Shown: positions 12,658-23,408, counted from the stretch's first letter. The stretch: DNA of 64,000 nucleotides from Owenia fusiformis (GCA_903813345.2 CAIIXF020000007.1:4593730-4657729); one strand, 5' to 3'. Notes: generated from the sequence alone by a model not told the origin. Translations and numbers: made by a program.

Positions 12658-13484
12658 TTAATAAATTTTATAAATATTTTTAAGAATATTAATCATATTT
12701 AGGATGAAGCGTTGCTTGTCTGGATTTAGATATTTCAAAATTTCATTTCGGAGTTTGACACATGGTGAAATTTTCTCGCTGTAGCTAAAAATGGCTTCCG
12801 GTTCTGGACGTGAATAACATTTGAAATTATTCTCGCTTAAAGAAATCAAATATAACAATAGATTCAGTTGGGGATGTGAGCTGATGTTCTTCAAATCTAT
12901 ACATAAAGGTATATTTCATATTATTATGCCATATTTACTGTGCGTGTGACACAATGATTTACAATATTTATAATACTAAGGCAGCTCAATCTTCCTCCTC
13001 AAAGCCGGAATATAGAGAAGGCTTTGGACCGAAGTAAATTGAGGCAATGTTAGCCATTCTGTCCATCAGTTATTCGTCCAAATATTCTGTAGATAGGCAG
13101 GCAACACGTCCATGTAGGTAATTGTCGGACAAAGGAAGGCCTGCATTGAGTGTCGGACAATACCTACATGGATGACATTCCCTCAAATAAGAACATAGAA
13201 CATCGAAGAACAGCATACAACGATCGGATCTATATGACGTCCCTGAACTCTAGTACATGTATAAAATTGCCGTCCTCCCTGTAGTCTTGTAAGCGTAGAC
13301 ATATGAAGTAACTTCCATGTTCCAACATCACTCATATATCCTCAGATTGAAAGTCCTAGAGGCAATGAAAAGTAAATGTATGTCAATCAAAGCAGAACAT
13401 ATGATTTTTACAATTAGTACAACATGTCAGAAATGATGAAATGTTACCATGTGTCTACTTACCAGTTTGTTCTATGTCATCCAT
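12658..13484 (-). CDS. Candidate two-exon small gene, left partner of a head-to-head pair
   Basis: Tentative model. Minus-strand exon 13484-13463 begins ATG GAT GAC ATA GAA and ends at a GTAAGT donor in phase 1. Exon 12896-12658 follows a TATAG acceptor in the matching phase and stays open for 79 codons to TAA. The join gives 86 residues starting MDDIEQTDLKNI. No domain, signal peptide or clear membrane segment is seen, and I do not recognise it. Support: strong donor, compatible phase, and a near-identical ATG-plus-donor exon in the opposite arm of the inverted repeat. Against: an open frame of this size can arise by chance in AT-rich DNA, and the acceptor tract is weak. Confidence 0.25.
13109..13172. 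repeat. Short imperfect hairpin
   Basis: CATGTAGGTAATTGTCGGACA and TGTCGGACAATACCTACATG form a stem with one mismatch and one bulge around an 18-base loop. It sits in the intron of the candidate left gene. Copy 2 is at 30993-31056. Confidence 0.6.
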
Positions 13485-13579
13485 CCTGCTAGTTGGTTAC
13501 ATTGTGGAACGCAGCCAAACACGACAATGAAGGCAACAACATATCGATATTGATCTTAGCAGAATTTCTCACTTGACTG

Positions 13580-14545
13580 ATCATGTGACACGTGTCTGAT
13601 CACGTGACTAGTTACTGTATAGATCATGTGATTTAATGACGTGTCACCCAACCATGTCTTCAAGGAAAATGGTAGTAAATATTTTGGAAAATGTTTTGCG
13701 AGTTTTTGCTACTGATTATAGAATTATTGCATTCAAATAACAGTCAATATGGTACAACGAAAATGGGACTTCTGCGCATGTTAAAATTTTTCGTCAAAAC
13801 TCAACTTTTGTTCAAGTTGATACGATTGTCTTTCGAACTAGAGACTTACCTCATTCGAAAGATCATAAAAGACTTTATCTATACTGAAAATCTTAGATCC
13901 AAACATAGTAGAATACGCCATCAGTCCGCATTTGATTTTTTGAAGTGAGTTTCGTAGATCGTCAGATTTCTCCGACTGATATCGGGTTATCTCAAACTGG
14001 TTCGTTTATAAATACGAATTTGTTTACCGTTGTAAGGCGCATGCGCAAAATTGATTTATAAACCTTATTGGTTGATGGTTTTTCTCCTGCGCATGCGTGA
14101 AGTCTGATGAACACTTATGACGAAGACCGGAGCAAACATTACTAGCTCTTGAACGAAATTCCAAGATTCAGGTCATTTCGCCGTGTTTGCTAAGCGTGTA
14201 TACGTGAATGACAAGCTGTTTTGAGTAGATCGGGTACCTGTTTTAGACACAACATTGATTTAGCTTGACATTGATGTGCACATTGGCACTTTTGAGCATG
14301 TTAATACAAGTTTTTACACTCTTAGCACGAGACGGGTTTTCGAAAAATCTGTTATCTGATTCACTCGATTATCGTATGGATATGTATTTCTGCTGACATT
14401 TCAACACCACATCACATAGAATTACGATGCAGAATGATAATAAAACACAAAACAACTACTAAATTCCACTTGTTATTTCACAGGAGGTAAAAATGCAAAC
14501 TGCCTAGATTCTTTGTAAGGGTCGTCAGACATCGGATTGGCCGCC
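13580..14545. promoter_or_regulatory. Promoter-like region between the inverted arms
   Basis: E-box cluster at 13580-13608 (ACACGTGT and ATCACGTGAC), a perfect GCGCATGCGC at 14037-14046, TGCGCATGCGT at 14088-14098 with an inverted CCAAT box (ATTGGT) between them, and GATTGGCCGCCATATTTG near 14534 (CCAAT plus YY1-like). These are common in TATA-less bidirectional promoters. Activity is inferred. Copy 2 is at 31464-32429. Confidence 0.35.
13850..13921 (-). CDS. Candidate first coding exon (24 codons to a GTAAGT donor)
   Basis: On the minus strand an ATG at 13921 opens 24 codons (start MAYSTMFGSK) that end exactly at GAG|GTAAGT. It lies just downstream of the NRF1-like sites for a minus-strand transcript. 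Its phase-0 end does not fit the exons of the small gene proposed to its left, and no partner exon was found. A counterpart lies at 31734-31805. Confidence 0.2.
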
Positions 14546-14814
14546 ATATTTGAAATGAAAATATCACTAAATAGAGGTCTGCGCATGCCTCAACATTTCG
14601 ACTGATAAGACCGCCTCCTAAATGAAAATACTACACATAAAGTGGTGAAAAACAACGAACTTAAGTTGAAAGATCGCAACGTTCGCTACTTTGTTCAATT
14701 CCGGAAATCTCCAAGGGGCTGCAAATGGGAAATTTTTTAGATTAAGATTTTATAACCTCAGAATACTGCCTTCAGTGTCCTATTTGGCTGAGTTCTACAA
14801 TGTAATCTAGCAGG

Positions 14815-16970
14815 ATGGATGACATAAAACAAACTGGTAAGTAGACACATGGTAACATTTCATTATTTTAACCATATTAACTGGTCACCAGAATAAGCGT
14901 TTTGATTCTAGCCAGAAATTCCTTCAAAATCATGCAGTTTTTCATCATTCTGAGGACTTCTGGCATGATTTTTTAGCCAGAACTGTCAGAAATCTTCCCC
15001 CCTTGGTAAAACCACTTCCCTGAGAAAAATTATCAATATAAAAGTTCGGAGTTTTCTCAAATGTGAGACAATGGTGAATTGCCCAAGAGAAAAAGAATTG
15101 AATGTCAACATTTTCAAAGTCAGCCTTCAGAAGTCTAACTGAAAACTAGATTCATGAACTTACCGGGAAGATATGAAAGATTTGACAATCAACTTGTGTG
15201 AAAATGTGACATAAAAATCAAATTTTTTATATTTGATAAACAGTGTAGACATATTTCAATTGCCTTGGGCTGTAAAATGTAAAAATACCACAAACTTCTC
15301 AATATATTCATGCTACCTGTCTCAGTGCTTTTCATCTCAGGCTTTCATTTTTCATAATCAAAGATGATGAGTTATATTGTTACAATAAATCAGCAGGGGT
15401 CATCCAAGATTTTGAAACAGCTTACAGAAACAACTCTTATAAAGATCTATCATCTTATCCTATTCATTATTATATTGAATCTTTATTAAATTATACTTTT
15501 AAAATATACAGTATCGTCAATATTGATGAAACTACATGTCTTCATTGTATATTTTGCACCTACATCGCATTGGTATTTTTGTAAAGGCCTTGCTGGCACG
15601 CATGCTATTTGTAAACTGCATCATAAATTCTGCAAATGGACATATACCTCTCCTTGGCCTATATTCTGGCTTTATCTTCAAAAGGAAAAGTACTAAGCAA
15701 TAATAAGTTCATTCTTCTTTAATGTAATAGATCTTACAATAGTTTATTAATGTGATGAATTCATATTATACATTTAGTGCAGAGTCTGGTCTAATTATAT
15801 TCTTTCGACAAGGTAGAGTATATTTTAAAAGTTCAGTCAGTGTCATGAACCTGTACTATGCCAATTGATGTTCATTTCAGTGTATTGCACTTGTTATCAG
15901 AGGAATGTGCAATGGGCAACATTTGGTATTTTTTTCATGGAAACCACTATATCAAAACCAGTATGTACTGGATTTTAGCTTTGTTGGTGTTCTATCAGAA
16001 AATGGGCATACTGTAATCCCAGACTATTTCTTCATTCATATGAAATATCCAAATGGATTAAGATTAGGAAAGTGGTGTTTTCCCTATACCAGTTGATTAT
16101 TTGGATATAATAGTTCAATCCCATTTTGGGAATGTCTAATCATGTGGCATTGAAACTACATGTACAGTACTGTATGTAATGTCAGTTTCTGGAGTCTGAA
16201 AAAACTGTAGGTGAAAACGATGTAAAAAACAATGCCATAGCAAAATTCTTCTTCATATATTTTTTCTCTTCATAATAAAAAGCTTATTGATTTGCAATAA
16301 TATTCCTGAAGGCTATTCATTCCCTCTGTGAATATAATCAGGCCAATAATGGCTTCCACTTATGGTGACGTCTAGGACAATAATGAGGCTAATATCTCAG
16401 ACTCTTATCCTATTAATAATTGATTTCAAACAAATGCATTAGTATAGCTGGACTTTGCAAAACAGAAGTTGTGAATGAAATGATGTACATGTATATGATT
16501 TAAGGGTGTTCATACAAAAAAGTCTTATTATTCCAATCTATAGGATTTGAAGGTTGATTTTTGGTGGGTATCTATTATCTATTGTTGACAGTTGGCTAAT
16601 AGCTGATTTACATCACAATTATTTGTTTTGTGTATACTGGTACATTATTTGGGAATATCTTGTAATATGCTCATAGTGACTTGGACAAGTTATATAGACT
16701 TACATACAGAGACATGTGTATAAATGTTTTCCCATTATGTCTACCTTGAGTCAATATCTGCAAATATAATATGTTCATTTCCTCTTGAATGTATATCTGA
16801 CTTGCAGTCAGTTTCTAACTAGTCTTCATATTATATTTATAGACTTTGAGCCTCTGTTTTCTTTGTACTGGAGTTTGGCCTTCGGGATCGGGACATTTTC
16901 TCTTTTGAAGTGGACCACCTCATTAGCCACTCAGTTCAAACATCCTCGGCAGACTAGTTGTGTGTGTTAA
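14815..16970 (+). CDS. Candidate two-exon small membrane protein, right partner of the head-to-head pair
   Basis: Tentative model. Exon 14815-14836 begins ATG GAT GAC ATA AAA and ends at GTAAGT in phase 1. Exon 16843-16970 follows a TTTATAG acceptor in matching phase and ends in TAA. The product is 49 residues starting MDDIKQTDFEPL, with one hydrophobic segment (about residues 11-29) and a short tail with two cysteines. An alternative in-phase chain uses 15881-15960 (GTATGT donor) and 17203-17271, giving 56 residues with a different hydrophobic end. Having two equally plausible chains shows how weak the evidence is. Confidence 0.22.
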
Positions 16971-17753
16971 AGGTTGAGGCTTTCGAGTTTGAATAAAAAT
17001 GTGCTGTTTTTTAGCAATTGCTGAAATTATATGTTTATGTTATGAAGATCTGTTGTATTAGGCATTTTAACTCTAGAGTTTTATATTTGGTTAAGCTGTT
17101 TGTCAATGTTGGAATATTCAAAGTGTGAAGGAGCTTTAATTCTTTGTTCTTTGTTTTTACACACATATTTTCGAATTCAAATTGAATTACATATTATTGC
17201 AGGGTATTCTTGTCTGTTGGATAATTTTATTCCTCAGGGATGGACCAGCTGATTTATTTATATTTATATAGCAGCTGTTTTTAAGAGTCGGATTCACCTT
17301 TATCAGCTCTTATCTCATTACAGTCTAGCGCTTGGCCTTAAAAATGGCTCCAGAATGGATGAGCTAATGATCCTACTAGTCCAGGCAATCTTATTTATTT
17401 TACCCCTTTTGTGTCATTTTTCCCATGGACATATACATTAAAAGCTGTGTATATTGAACATTTTTTGTTGGTAGGTAGGTGCTCAATACAGAGAGAGTAA
17501 TTTATACAGAAGTCATATGTAGTGTGTGCGAAGAAAGGGTGTCTACTAGAGACATGGCCTGGGGTTCACTAAGACAAGATTTTGGTGTACATAGTTCTGA
17601 AATTGTCCTCTATATTAACAAACTGAGTGAGCACCTGGTTGCTTTACTTCGCTGTGGCTGTGTAACTCTATTATTTAGAGGTAAATGTATACACATGTTT
17701 AACATAACATTACAAAAGACCATACACCAAGGTTTCCTTGGGTTTGACATTTT
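14873..17753. other. AT-rich stretch with a few exon-like segments
   Basis: Apart from the candidate exons named in the small-gene model, 17479-17688 is open, less AT-rich than its surroundings and ends at AGAG|GTAAAT, so it could be an exon of an unidentified plus-strand transcript. Nothing else is recognised. The copy 2 equivalent is 32757-35637. Confidence 0.3.
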
Positions 17754-19172
17754 TATCGCACTTTGAAAAAGTGCTATATTGTCGTCGTCTTGTGCTGTTG
17801 GGCGGGCGTGTGGTTGTGCGGGCGTGCGGGCGGCACATAAACCAAATCTTGTCATCAAATTTCCAGGATAACTGCTTACCTGTTCAACTTGAAATTTTTA
17901 CAGATGCAAGAGCAGACTAGTACCAAGATCTGATTAGGTTAAGGGCATGCTGGGTAAACTACGTGGCGGCCATTTTGAATTTTTCAACAAATCTTGTCAT
18001 CAAAATTCCAGGAAAACCACTTATCCGTTCAACTTGAAATTTTTACAGATGCAAGAGCAGACTATTGTCAAGATCTGATTAGGTTTTGGGTATGCTGGCT
18101 GAATTACATGGTGGCCATTTTGAATTTTTCAACTTGCTCCAAATTGACCAAATTTTTTTTTTAAAAACATCTACAAGTTCTCAGAAGTTCAAATCTGACC
18201 TTAGATTTCAGATTTGACCTTTCATCCACCTTCAGTGACCTTGAAAAGGTCAAAAAAGTTGATTTTCTAAATTGATATTTTGGATTTAAATTTAGGTCAG
18301 CTTAATTACAAAACACCTACTGAGGTCTGAAAAAGTGAAATTTTCAAGGTCGAAGGTCAAGGTCATTAAACTAGGTCACAAATGATGTTATCCAAGTTTC
18401 TCAAAGTTTGAGACTACAAATCAATTCTTGTCATCAAAATTCCAAGAAAACCGCTAACCTGTTCAACTTGAAATTTTTACACATGCAATAGCAGACTAGT
18501 GCCAAGATCTGATTAGGTTTAGGGCATGCTGGGTAAACTACGTGGTGGCCATTTTGAATTTTTCAACAAATCTTGTCATCAAAATTCCAGGAAAACCACT
18601 TATCCGTTCAACTTGAAATTTTTACAGATGCAAGAGCAGACTATTGCCAAGATCTGATCAGGTTTTGGGTATGCTGGCTGAATAACATGGTGGCCATTTT
18701 GAATTTTTCAATTTGGCGGCCATTTTGAATTTTTCAACTTGCTCCAAGTTGACCAAATTTTTTTTTTAAAAACATCTACAAGTTCTCAGAAGTTCAAATC
18801 TGACCTTAGATTTCAGATTGGACCTTTCGTTGACCTTCAGTGACCTTTAAAAGGTCAAAAATTTGATTTTCTAAATTGATATTTTGGATTTAAATTTAGG
18901 TTAGCTTAATTACAAAACACCCACTGAGGTCTGAAAAAGTGAAATTTTCAAGGTCGAAGGTCATCAAATAAGGTCACAAACAATGTTATCTAAATTTTCC
19001 CAAAGTTCAAGACTACAAATAAATTCTTGTCATCAAAATTGCAGGAAAACCGCTAACCTTGTCAACTTGAAATATTTACAGATGCAAGAGCAGACTAGTG
19101 CCAAGGTCTGATTAGGTTTTTGCCATGCTGGGTAAATTGCATGGTGGCCAGTTTGCTCTTCAAAGTGCGATA
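17754..19172. mobile_element. AGGTCA-rich repeat-built TIR element, full, copy 1
   Basis: The 14-bp ends TATCGCACTTTGAA and TTCAAAGTGCGATA are perfect inverted repeats. After a GGGCGGGCG-rich stretch the interior is an A-A-B-A-A-B-A series. Block A (about 140 bp) starts TCTTGTCATCAAAATTCCAGG and ends GGCCATTTTGAATTTTTCAA. Block B (about 300 bp) carries TGACCTTGAAAAGGTCA and several AGGTCA copies. There is no coding capacity. The short open frames here lie within the repeat. Confidence 0.7.
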
Positions 19173-19605
19173 TTTATCACTGTGTGTCTTGTTGTTATTT
19201 TCCTGGGCTGTGCGTCATATTGAATTGTTGTTATTAATAATACAGACTAAAGTGCAAGACTTGACATTTTGATTAGGGGGTTTTGTATGGTTTCTTTTTG
19301 TGGTTCCAGTCTTTGCAGTATTGATGGAATTTAGGTCTTTGCATATCCTGGATTACTGTTATTGGAATGAGCCCTTACAAATAAACAATGAAAAAACACA
19401 TTGTTTCTATTCAGAGTATTGAATGTGAAAGTTTACTTCCCTATGTATTCTATTATAAAGCATTCTTATTTGTCTCACCTGTGACAGTTCTCATAGATTT
19501 CAGTTATATGGATCAGATTAGTGTACCTTGATCAATGATGGTATATCATCTTTATCATTGATATTATTGAAGAGTATTATGCTTTATCTGAAGGCTGGTG
19601 AATAT
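19173..19605. other. No gene seen
   Basis: Unique AT-rich sequence between two mobile elements. The open frame at 19528-19728 runs into the hAT-like terminus and is not supported. The copy 2 equivalent is 37057-37489. Confidence 0.5.
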
Positions 19606-20410
19606 GTATTAACTAGGGCTGTGCCGGAACCGGTTCGGACGGTTCGGAATCGGAACCGGAACTTGGTCTCACGGAATCGGAACTTTCGGAACCCCTTTTG
19701 GTTCACAAATGAAAATAATTATGTATGAGTGAGTTCGACGGCGATCATGACGATATCGTCGTCCAAGTTTGTCAGGTTAACACTTACCTTTCCTGTCAAG
19801 CAAGTTTGAATGTTTTTACGAAAGAAATAGACTCTAAAATCTGTAAAAAGAGAGAAAATTCGATCTTTTTTCTACTTGTTTTCACTTCCGGCTGCTCTGA
19901 CCATAATGCGCATGCGTAATTGAAAAAGTTTTGAAACGAAATCAACGAAATTGAAAAACTGTGAAACCCAAGGAGGATTGGGTCCCAGAATGCAACATCG
20001 ATGCTCTCTCGATGTTCTTGATGTCTTGATTACAAAATTTGAATTCAAACTGCTGGGAAGATAATTTCTTCTAAATCAATTAATCTGATATTGTAAGAGT
20101 TAAAATGTAATTAATTAACGCTGTTAGATTGTAAGACGTCATGGAAAAGTAAATTTATTCATTTATCTATGAGTATTTTCGCCCCGTCGATTCCTACTTC
20201 CAATGAAATCCGAAGGTCAAAGTTCGTAAAACAAAACTTGATTTCTGTTGATTTCTCCGCTATTTATTTTGTTTATGCGAGTAATACACATGCAAATTGG
20301 ATGTAGTTTGAAGGAAAACATCACTGGAGGAACAATGGTCACGGATATTAACGATTCAAAGCAAGTACTAAGGTAAGGGTCCGATATTGTTCCGAAACCC
20401 TTCGGAACAT

Positions 20411-22325
20411 CATCATCATCAGATACTCAATTCTGTCAGATTTGACAATTTTATTGAGGGTGGCAAGATAAAAAGATTTGTGTATGTACAATTTAAAAGC
20501 AGGTTAAAAACAGTTTAAAAACAGAGTGGGATCTTAGTTGGTCCTCTTCCTCAGGGCATCACGGTAGGCCTCGATGGTGGGTAGGCTTGTGACATCTCTG
20601 GGAAGGGCGTTCCAGTCCACAATTGTGCGGGGGAAGAAGGAGTATTTCAGGGAGTCTTTTCTGCAACTGTATAGCTGGTATGAATCTTGGTGGGCAGACC
20701 TGGTCAATCTAGTGGGTGGAGTAAGGTAGGTGGTGTGGCGAATGGCTACTAGGGCGTTGATGATCTTGTATAACATCACTAGTCGTTGGTAATGCCTTCT
20801 ATCCTGGAGTGACTGCCATTGTAGCTGGTGAAGTATGGCAGTCATAGATCCAGGGTCACGACTGTAGTTGCCAGTGACATATCGAGCAGCACGATGCTGG
20901 ACCATCTCAAGGGAGTGTATCTGTGTCTGTGTGTGAGGGTCCCATACGCAAGCACCATATTCCAATTTAGGCCTGACTATGGTGTAGTATGCCAAGGTCT
21001 TGATTCTTGTGGATGCTTTCCAGAGATGACGTTGGAGCATCCCAAGTGATTGGTGTGCCTTCTTCACTGAGCTCTGGACATGGATGTTCCACTTCAGGTC
21101 TTCTTGAATGGTAACACCCAGGTACTTGGCAGATGGAACATGCTCAAGTGGGTGATGGTGCATTTGGTAGGGAAATCGTATGGGGTCTCGCCTCTGGGTG
21201 ACGCTCAGGACATTACACTTGTCTGGATGGAATTTCATGAGCCAATCCTCTTCCCACCTCAGAGCAGCATCAAGGTCTTGTTGCAGGAGCTGGCAGTCTT
21301 CAGGTTTGCTGATTTCTCTGTAGATGATGGAATCGTCAGCGAAGAGGCGCAACTTGCTGTGCTGTAGGTACTCTGGGAGGTCATTGATGTAGATCAGGAA
21401 TAGGATCGGCCCAAGGACTGTGCCTTGAGGGACTCCGGAGGTAACAGGAGCACTTTCTGAGTGTTTACCCTCTAGGACAACCCTCTGAGTCCTGTCCTTT
21501 AGAAAGCCTTCTATCCATCTTAGGGTGTTTCCACGTATACCATACCTGTCCAGTTTGTGGAGAAGATGTCTGTGAGAGACTTTGTCAAAGGCTTTGGCAA
21601 AGTCCATAACCACAACGTCTGTCTGGATCCTCTTGTTGTCGTTTGAGGCCAGATCATGGAAGAATTCCACCAGTTGGGTTTCACACGACCTCTTCCCCCG
21701 AAATCCGTGTTGTAAGTCATACAGGATGTTGTTGTCTTCCAGGAATTGCATGATGGTACTTGCGATCACATGTTCCATGACTTTACAGCTGATGCAGGTC
21801 AAGGAGATGGGGCGATAATTAGATGGTTTATATCGCTCTCCTTTCTTGAACACAGGAGTGATGTTAGCTAGTCTCCAGTCACTGGGGACTACGCCTGTGT
21901 CAAGAGATGACTGCATCACACGGGTGAGGGCTGGTGCAATCTCAACTGCAAGGTCTTTCAAGACACGGGCTGGTATGGAGTCTGGCCCACATGCCTTGTT
22001 AGGGTTGAGTTGTTGTAGTTGCTTCATCAAGCCCTTGCAGGAGATGGTGATGGGGGGCATCTGTGGGTTTTGGTTGGTTTCACTCACAGGTATGGTGTTG
22101 CCTGGATCAACAGAAAAGACACTCTGGAATTGGTCATTGAGGATGTTCGCCTTTGTTGTGTCATCTGTGACAAGTTTCCCATTGATCTTCAGGGGAGCAA
22201 CACTGTCACCGCTCTTCCGTAAGCTCTTTAAGTACGAGAAGAAGCGTTTGGGCTTTGGTGGTCTAGCACCAGGTTCAGTGTTGCTCTGGGAAGGCACAGA
22301 TATTACATCTTCAATGTAATCCCAT
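20411..22325 (-). mobile_element. 5'-truncated non-LTR retrotransposon (LINE) in the hAT element
   Basis: Exactly the sequence missing from copy 2. It lies on the minus strand: the 5' edge is at 22325, there is a 122-bp 3' UTR after the stop, and the 3' end is a TGATGATGATG tail at 20411. The flanking match is only CAT (3 bp). A short repeat tail and 5' truncation are typical of CR1/L2/jockey-group elements. The endonuclease and upstream ORF are absent. Confidence 0.9.
20534..22324 (-). CDS. Reverse transcriptase, C-terminal part of a LINE ORF2
   Basis: An unbroken frame of 596 residues inside the element. RT landmarks in order: linker with KRFFSYLKSLRK, NYRPISLTCISCKVMEHV, QHGFRGKRSCETQL, a DFAKAFDKVSH block with the first catalytic Asp, GVPQGTVLGPILFLIYINDLP, and the FADD catalytic box; then the thumb and a C-terminal region ending WNALPRDV...AYRDALRKR. 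The endonuclease is missing because of 5' truncation, so the element is not autonomous. The frame continues another 30 codons into the flanking hAT DNA (to 22414), which is fortuitous: those residues are transposon terminus and no start codon of the element is present. An intact frame means the insertion is young. It looks jockey/CR1-like; the clade is not certain. Confidence 0.88.
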   Translation of the reverse strand, partial: WDYIEDVISVPSQSNTEPGARPPKPKRFFSYLKSLRKSGDSVAPLKINGKLVTDDTTKANILNDQFQSVFSVDPGNTIPVSETNQNPQMPPITISCKGLMKQLQQLNPNKACGPDSIPARVLKDLAVEIAPALTRVMQSSLDTGVVPSDWRLANITPVFKKGERYKPSNYRPISLTCISCKVMEHVIASTIMQFLEDNNILYDLQHGFRGKRSCETQLVEFFHDLASNDNKRIQTDVVVMDFAKAFDKVSHRHLLHKLDRYGIRGNTLRWIEGFLKDRTQRVVLEGKHSESAPVTSGVPQGTVLGPILFLIYINDLPEYLQHSKLRLFADDSIIYREISKPEDCQLLQQDLDAALRWEEDWLMKFHPDKCNVLSVTQRRDPIRFPYQMHHHPLEHVPSAKYLGVTIQEDLKWNIHVQSSVKKAHQSLGMLQRHLWKASTRIKTLAYYTIVRPKLEYGACVWDPHTQTQIHSLEMVQHRAARYVTGNYSRDPGSMTAILHQLQWQSLQDRRHYQRLVMLYKIINALVAIRHTTYLTPPTRLTRSAHQDSYQLYSCRKDSLKYSFFPRTIVDWNALPRDVTSLPTIEAYRDALRKRTN

Positions 22326-22411
22326 GATATTAAAATTCCGAATTCCGGTATTTTAACAAAAGTCCGCGGTTCGGACCGATTCCGGTCGAATGGCACGGCC
22401 CTAGTATTAAC

Positions 22412-23408
22412 CAAGTTTGTGCGCTACAAGGCTTCTCTTATAAATTAAGAGTTAATTCAGAAAATGTGAATAATTGAATTAGAGAAGCTTCTTAGCATAC
22501 ATATTCACACTACCCTACCACGTGACCACGTTTAAAAGGGAAACAGGGTACAGCTAAGTTGCAAATGGAGGACGTGGGTTTAATTCCATATTTCTGAACG
22601 TAAAATACATTTTACATTTATTTCTAGTATTCTACCAGACATAGAATTGATTCATCGAGCAGTTTGTAGAATATTGTTGGCAATAAACCACTATAGGCAA
22701 AGATAGATAATAGTGGGCGCAGGGAAGCAAAACTCAATGCAATACACGATACATTTCAGTAAATCTATCAACGTACAGGGAGCATGTAAGTTTCCCTTTG
22801 AAAATGTTACATTGATATGTAACAAAAAAAAAAGTTAACTGTTATTTAAACTGCGTGTCATCGTGTTATATGTGGATACGTTCTCCAGTATGTTATTCAA
22901 CTGTATTTTTGTGAATTAATTGTTTTTCTAAAATCTTAAGATGCAAAAAACGTCGTCCCAGAAATGTATCTTTACTTTGCCGTAAGGCATAACATATTGT
23001 GAAACATTTTTCCTCTTGTCACAAAGAGGATAATGTTTGTTTCGAAGTGTCTTGTGATGAGCGTTTCATGATTAAATGCAAAATCACTGGAGCAGATACC
23101 ATCCAAAAACATCTGACATCCAACACGTCATCTAAGACTACATCGATCTGGTATTAGTTTGTTTTACAATGATAGAGAAATACGATGTCATATCAGCGCT
23201 ACAGCAAATCGTGAAGAACAAAATGCTCTCAAGTCGTGGCATGATGGTATTTTGAACAAAATATTTTAAATGATCGGTTTTTGAGAACGGTAGTGAATTA
23301 GACCATTCAAGGGGTTATATAAATCTACAAAATAATGTTTACTTTATTTGGATTAAATAACAATTGATCACACCTCAAAGCATCAACAGGCGGCCTTTTT
23401 AGCATTAT
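22412..23408. other. No gene seen
   Basis: Unique sequence between the hAT-like and AGGTCA-rich elements. It contains CCACGTGACCACGT near 22518 (E-box-like). No exon is supported. The copy 2 equivalent is 38381-39377. Confidence 0.5.

Larger units (their letters stand above)
13431..14872. repeat. Inverted repeat pair with exon-like arms, copy 1
   Basis: Arms 13431-13537 and 14764-14872 are reverse complements at roughly 90-95% identity. Each arm contains CTAGCAGG, an ATGGATGACATA start, AACAAACTG, and a GTAAGTAG donor reading outward. The spacer of about 1.2 kb holds promoter-like motifs. No terminal repeat with target duplication was found, so it may be an inverted duplication of a first exon and not a transposon. 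Confidence 0.75.
19614..22403. mobile_element. hAT-type non-autonomous element, interrupted by a LINE
   Basis: The ends are TAGGGCTGTGCCGGAACCGG and CCGGTCGAATGGCACGGCCCTA. The outer TAGGGC(T/C)GTGCC is an inverted repeat, and an exact 8-bp duplication GTATTAAC flanks it at 19606-19613 and 22404-22411, the hAT hallmark. Without the 1,915-bp LINE it is 875 bp. No transposase is present; the frame at 19725-19919 is not supported. It includes a TGCGCATGCGT site at 19907. Confidence 0.85.

Noticed and set aside
17479-17766. 95-codon open frame as a gene
   Set aside because: It has no start ATG in context and runs into the terminus of a mobile element. Only the first part (to 17688) has exon-like features, kept as a weak remark.
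20828-22319. Plus-strand frames across the LINE
   Set aside because: They are antisense shadows of the reverse transcriptase frame.
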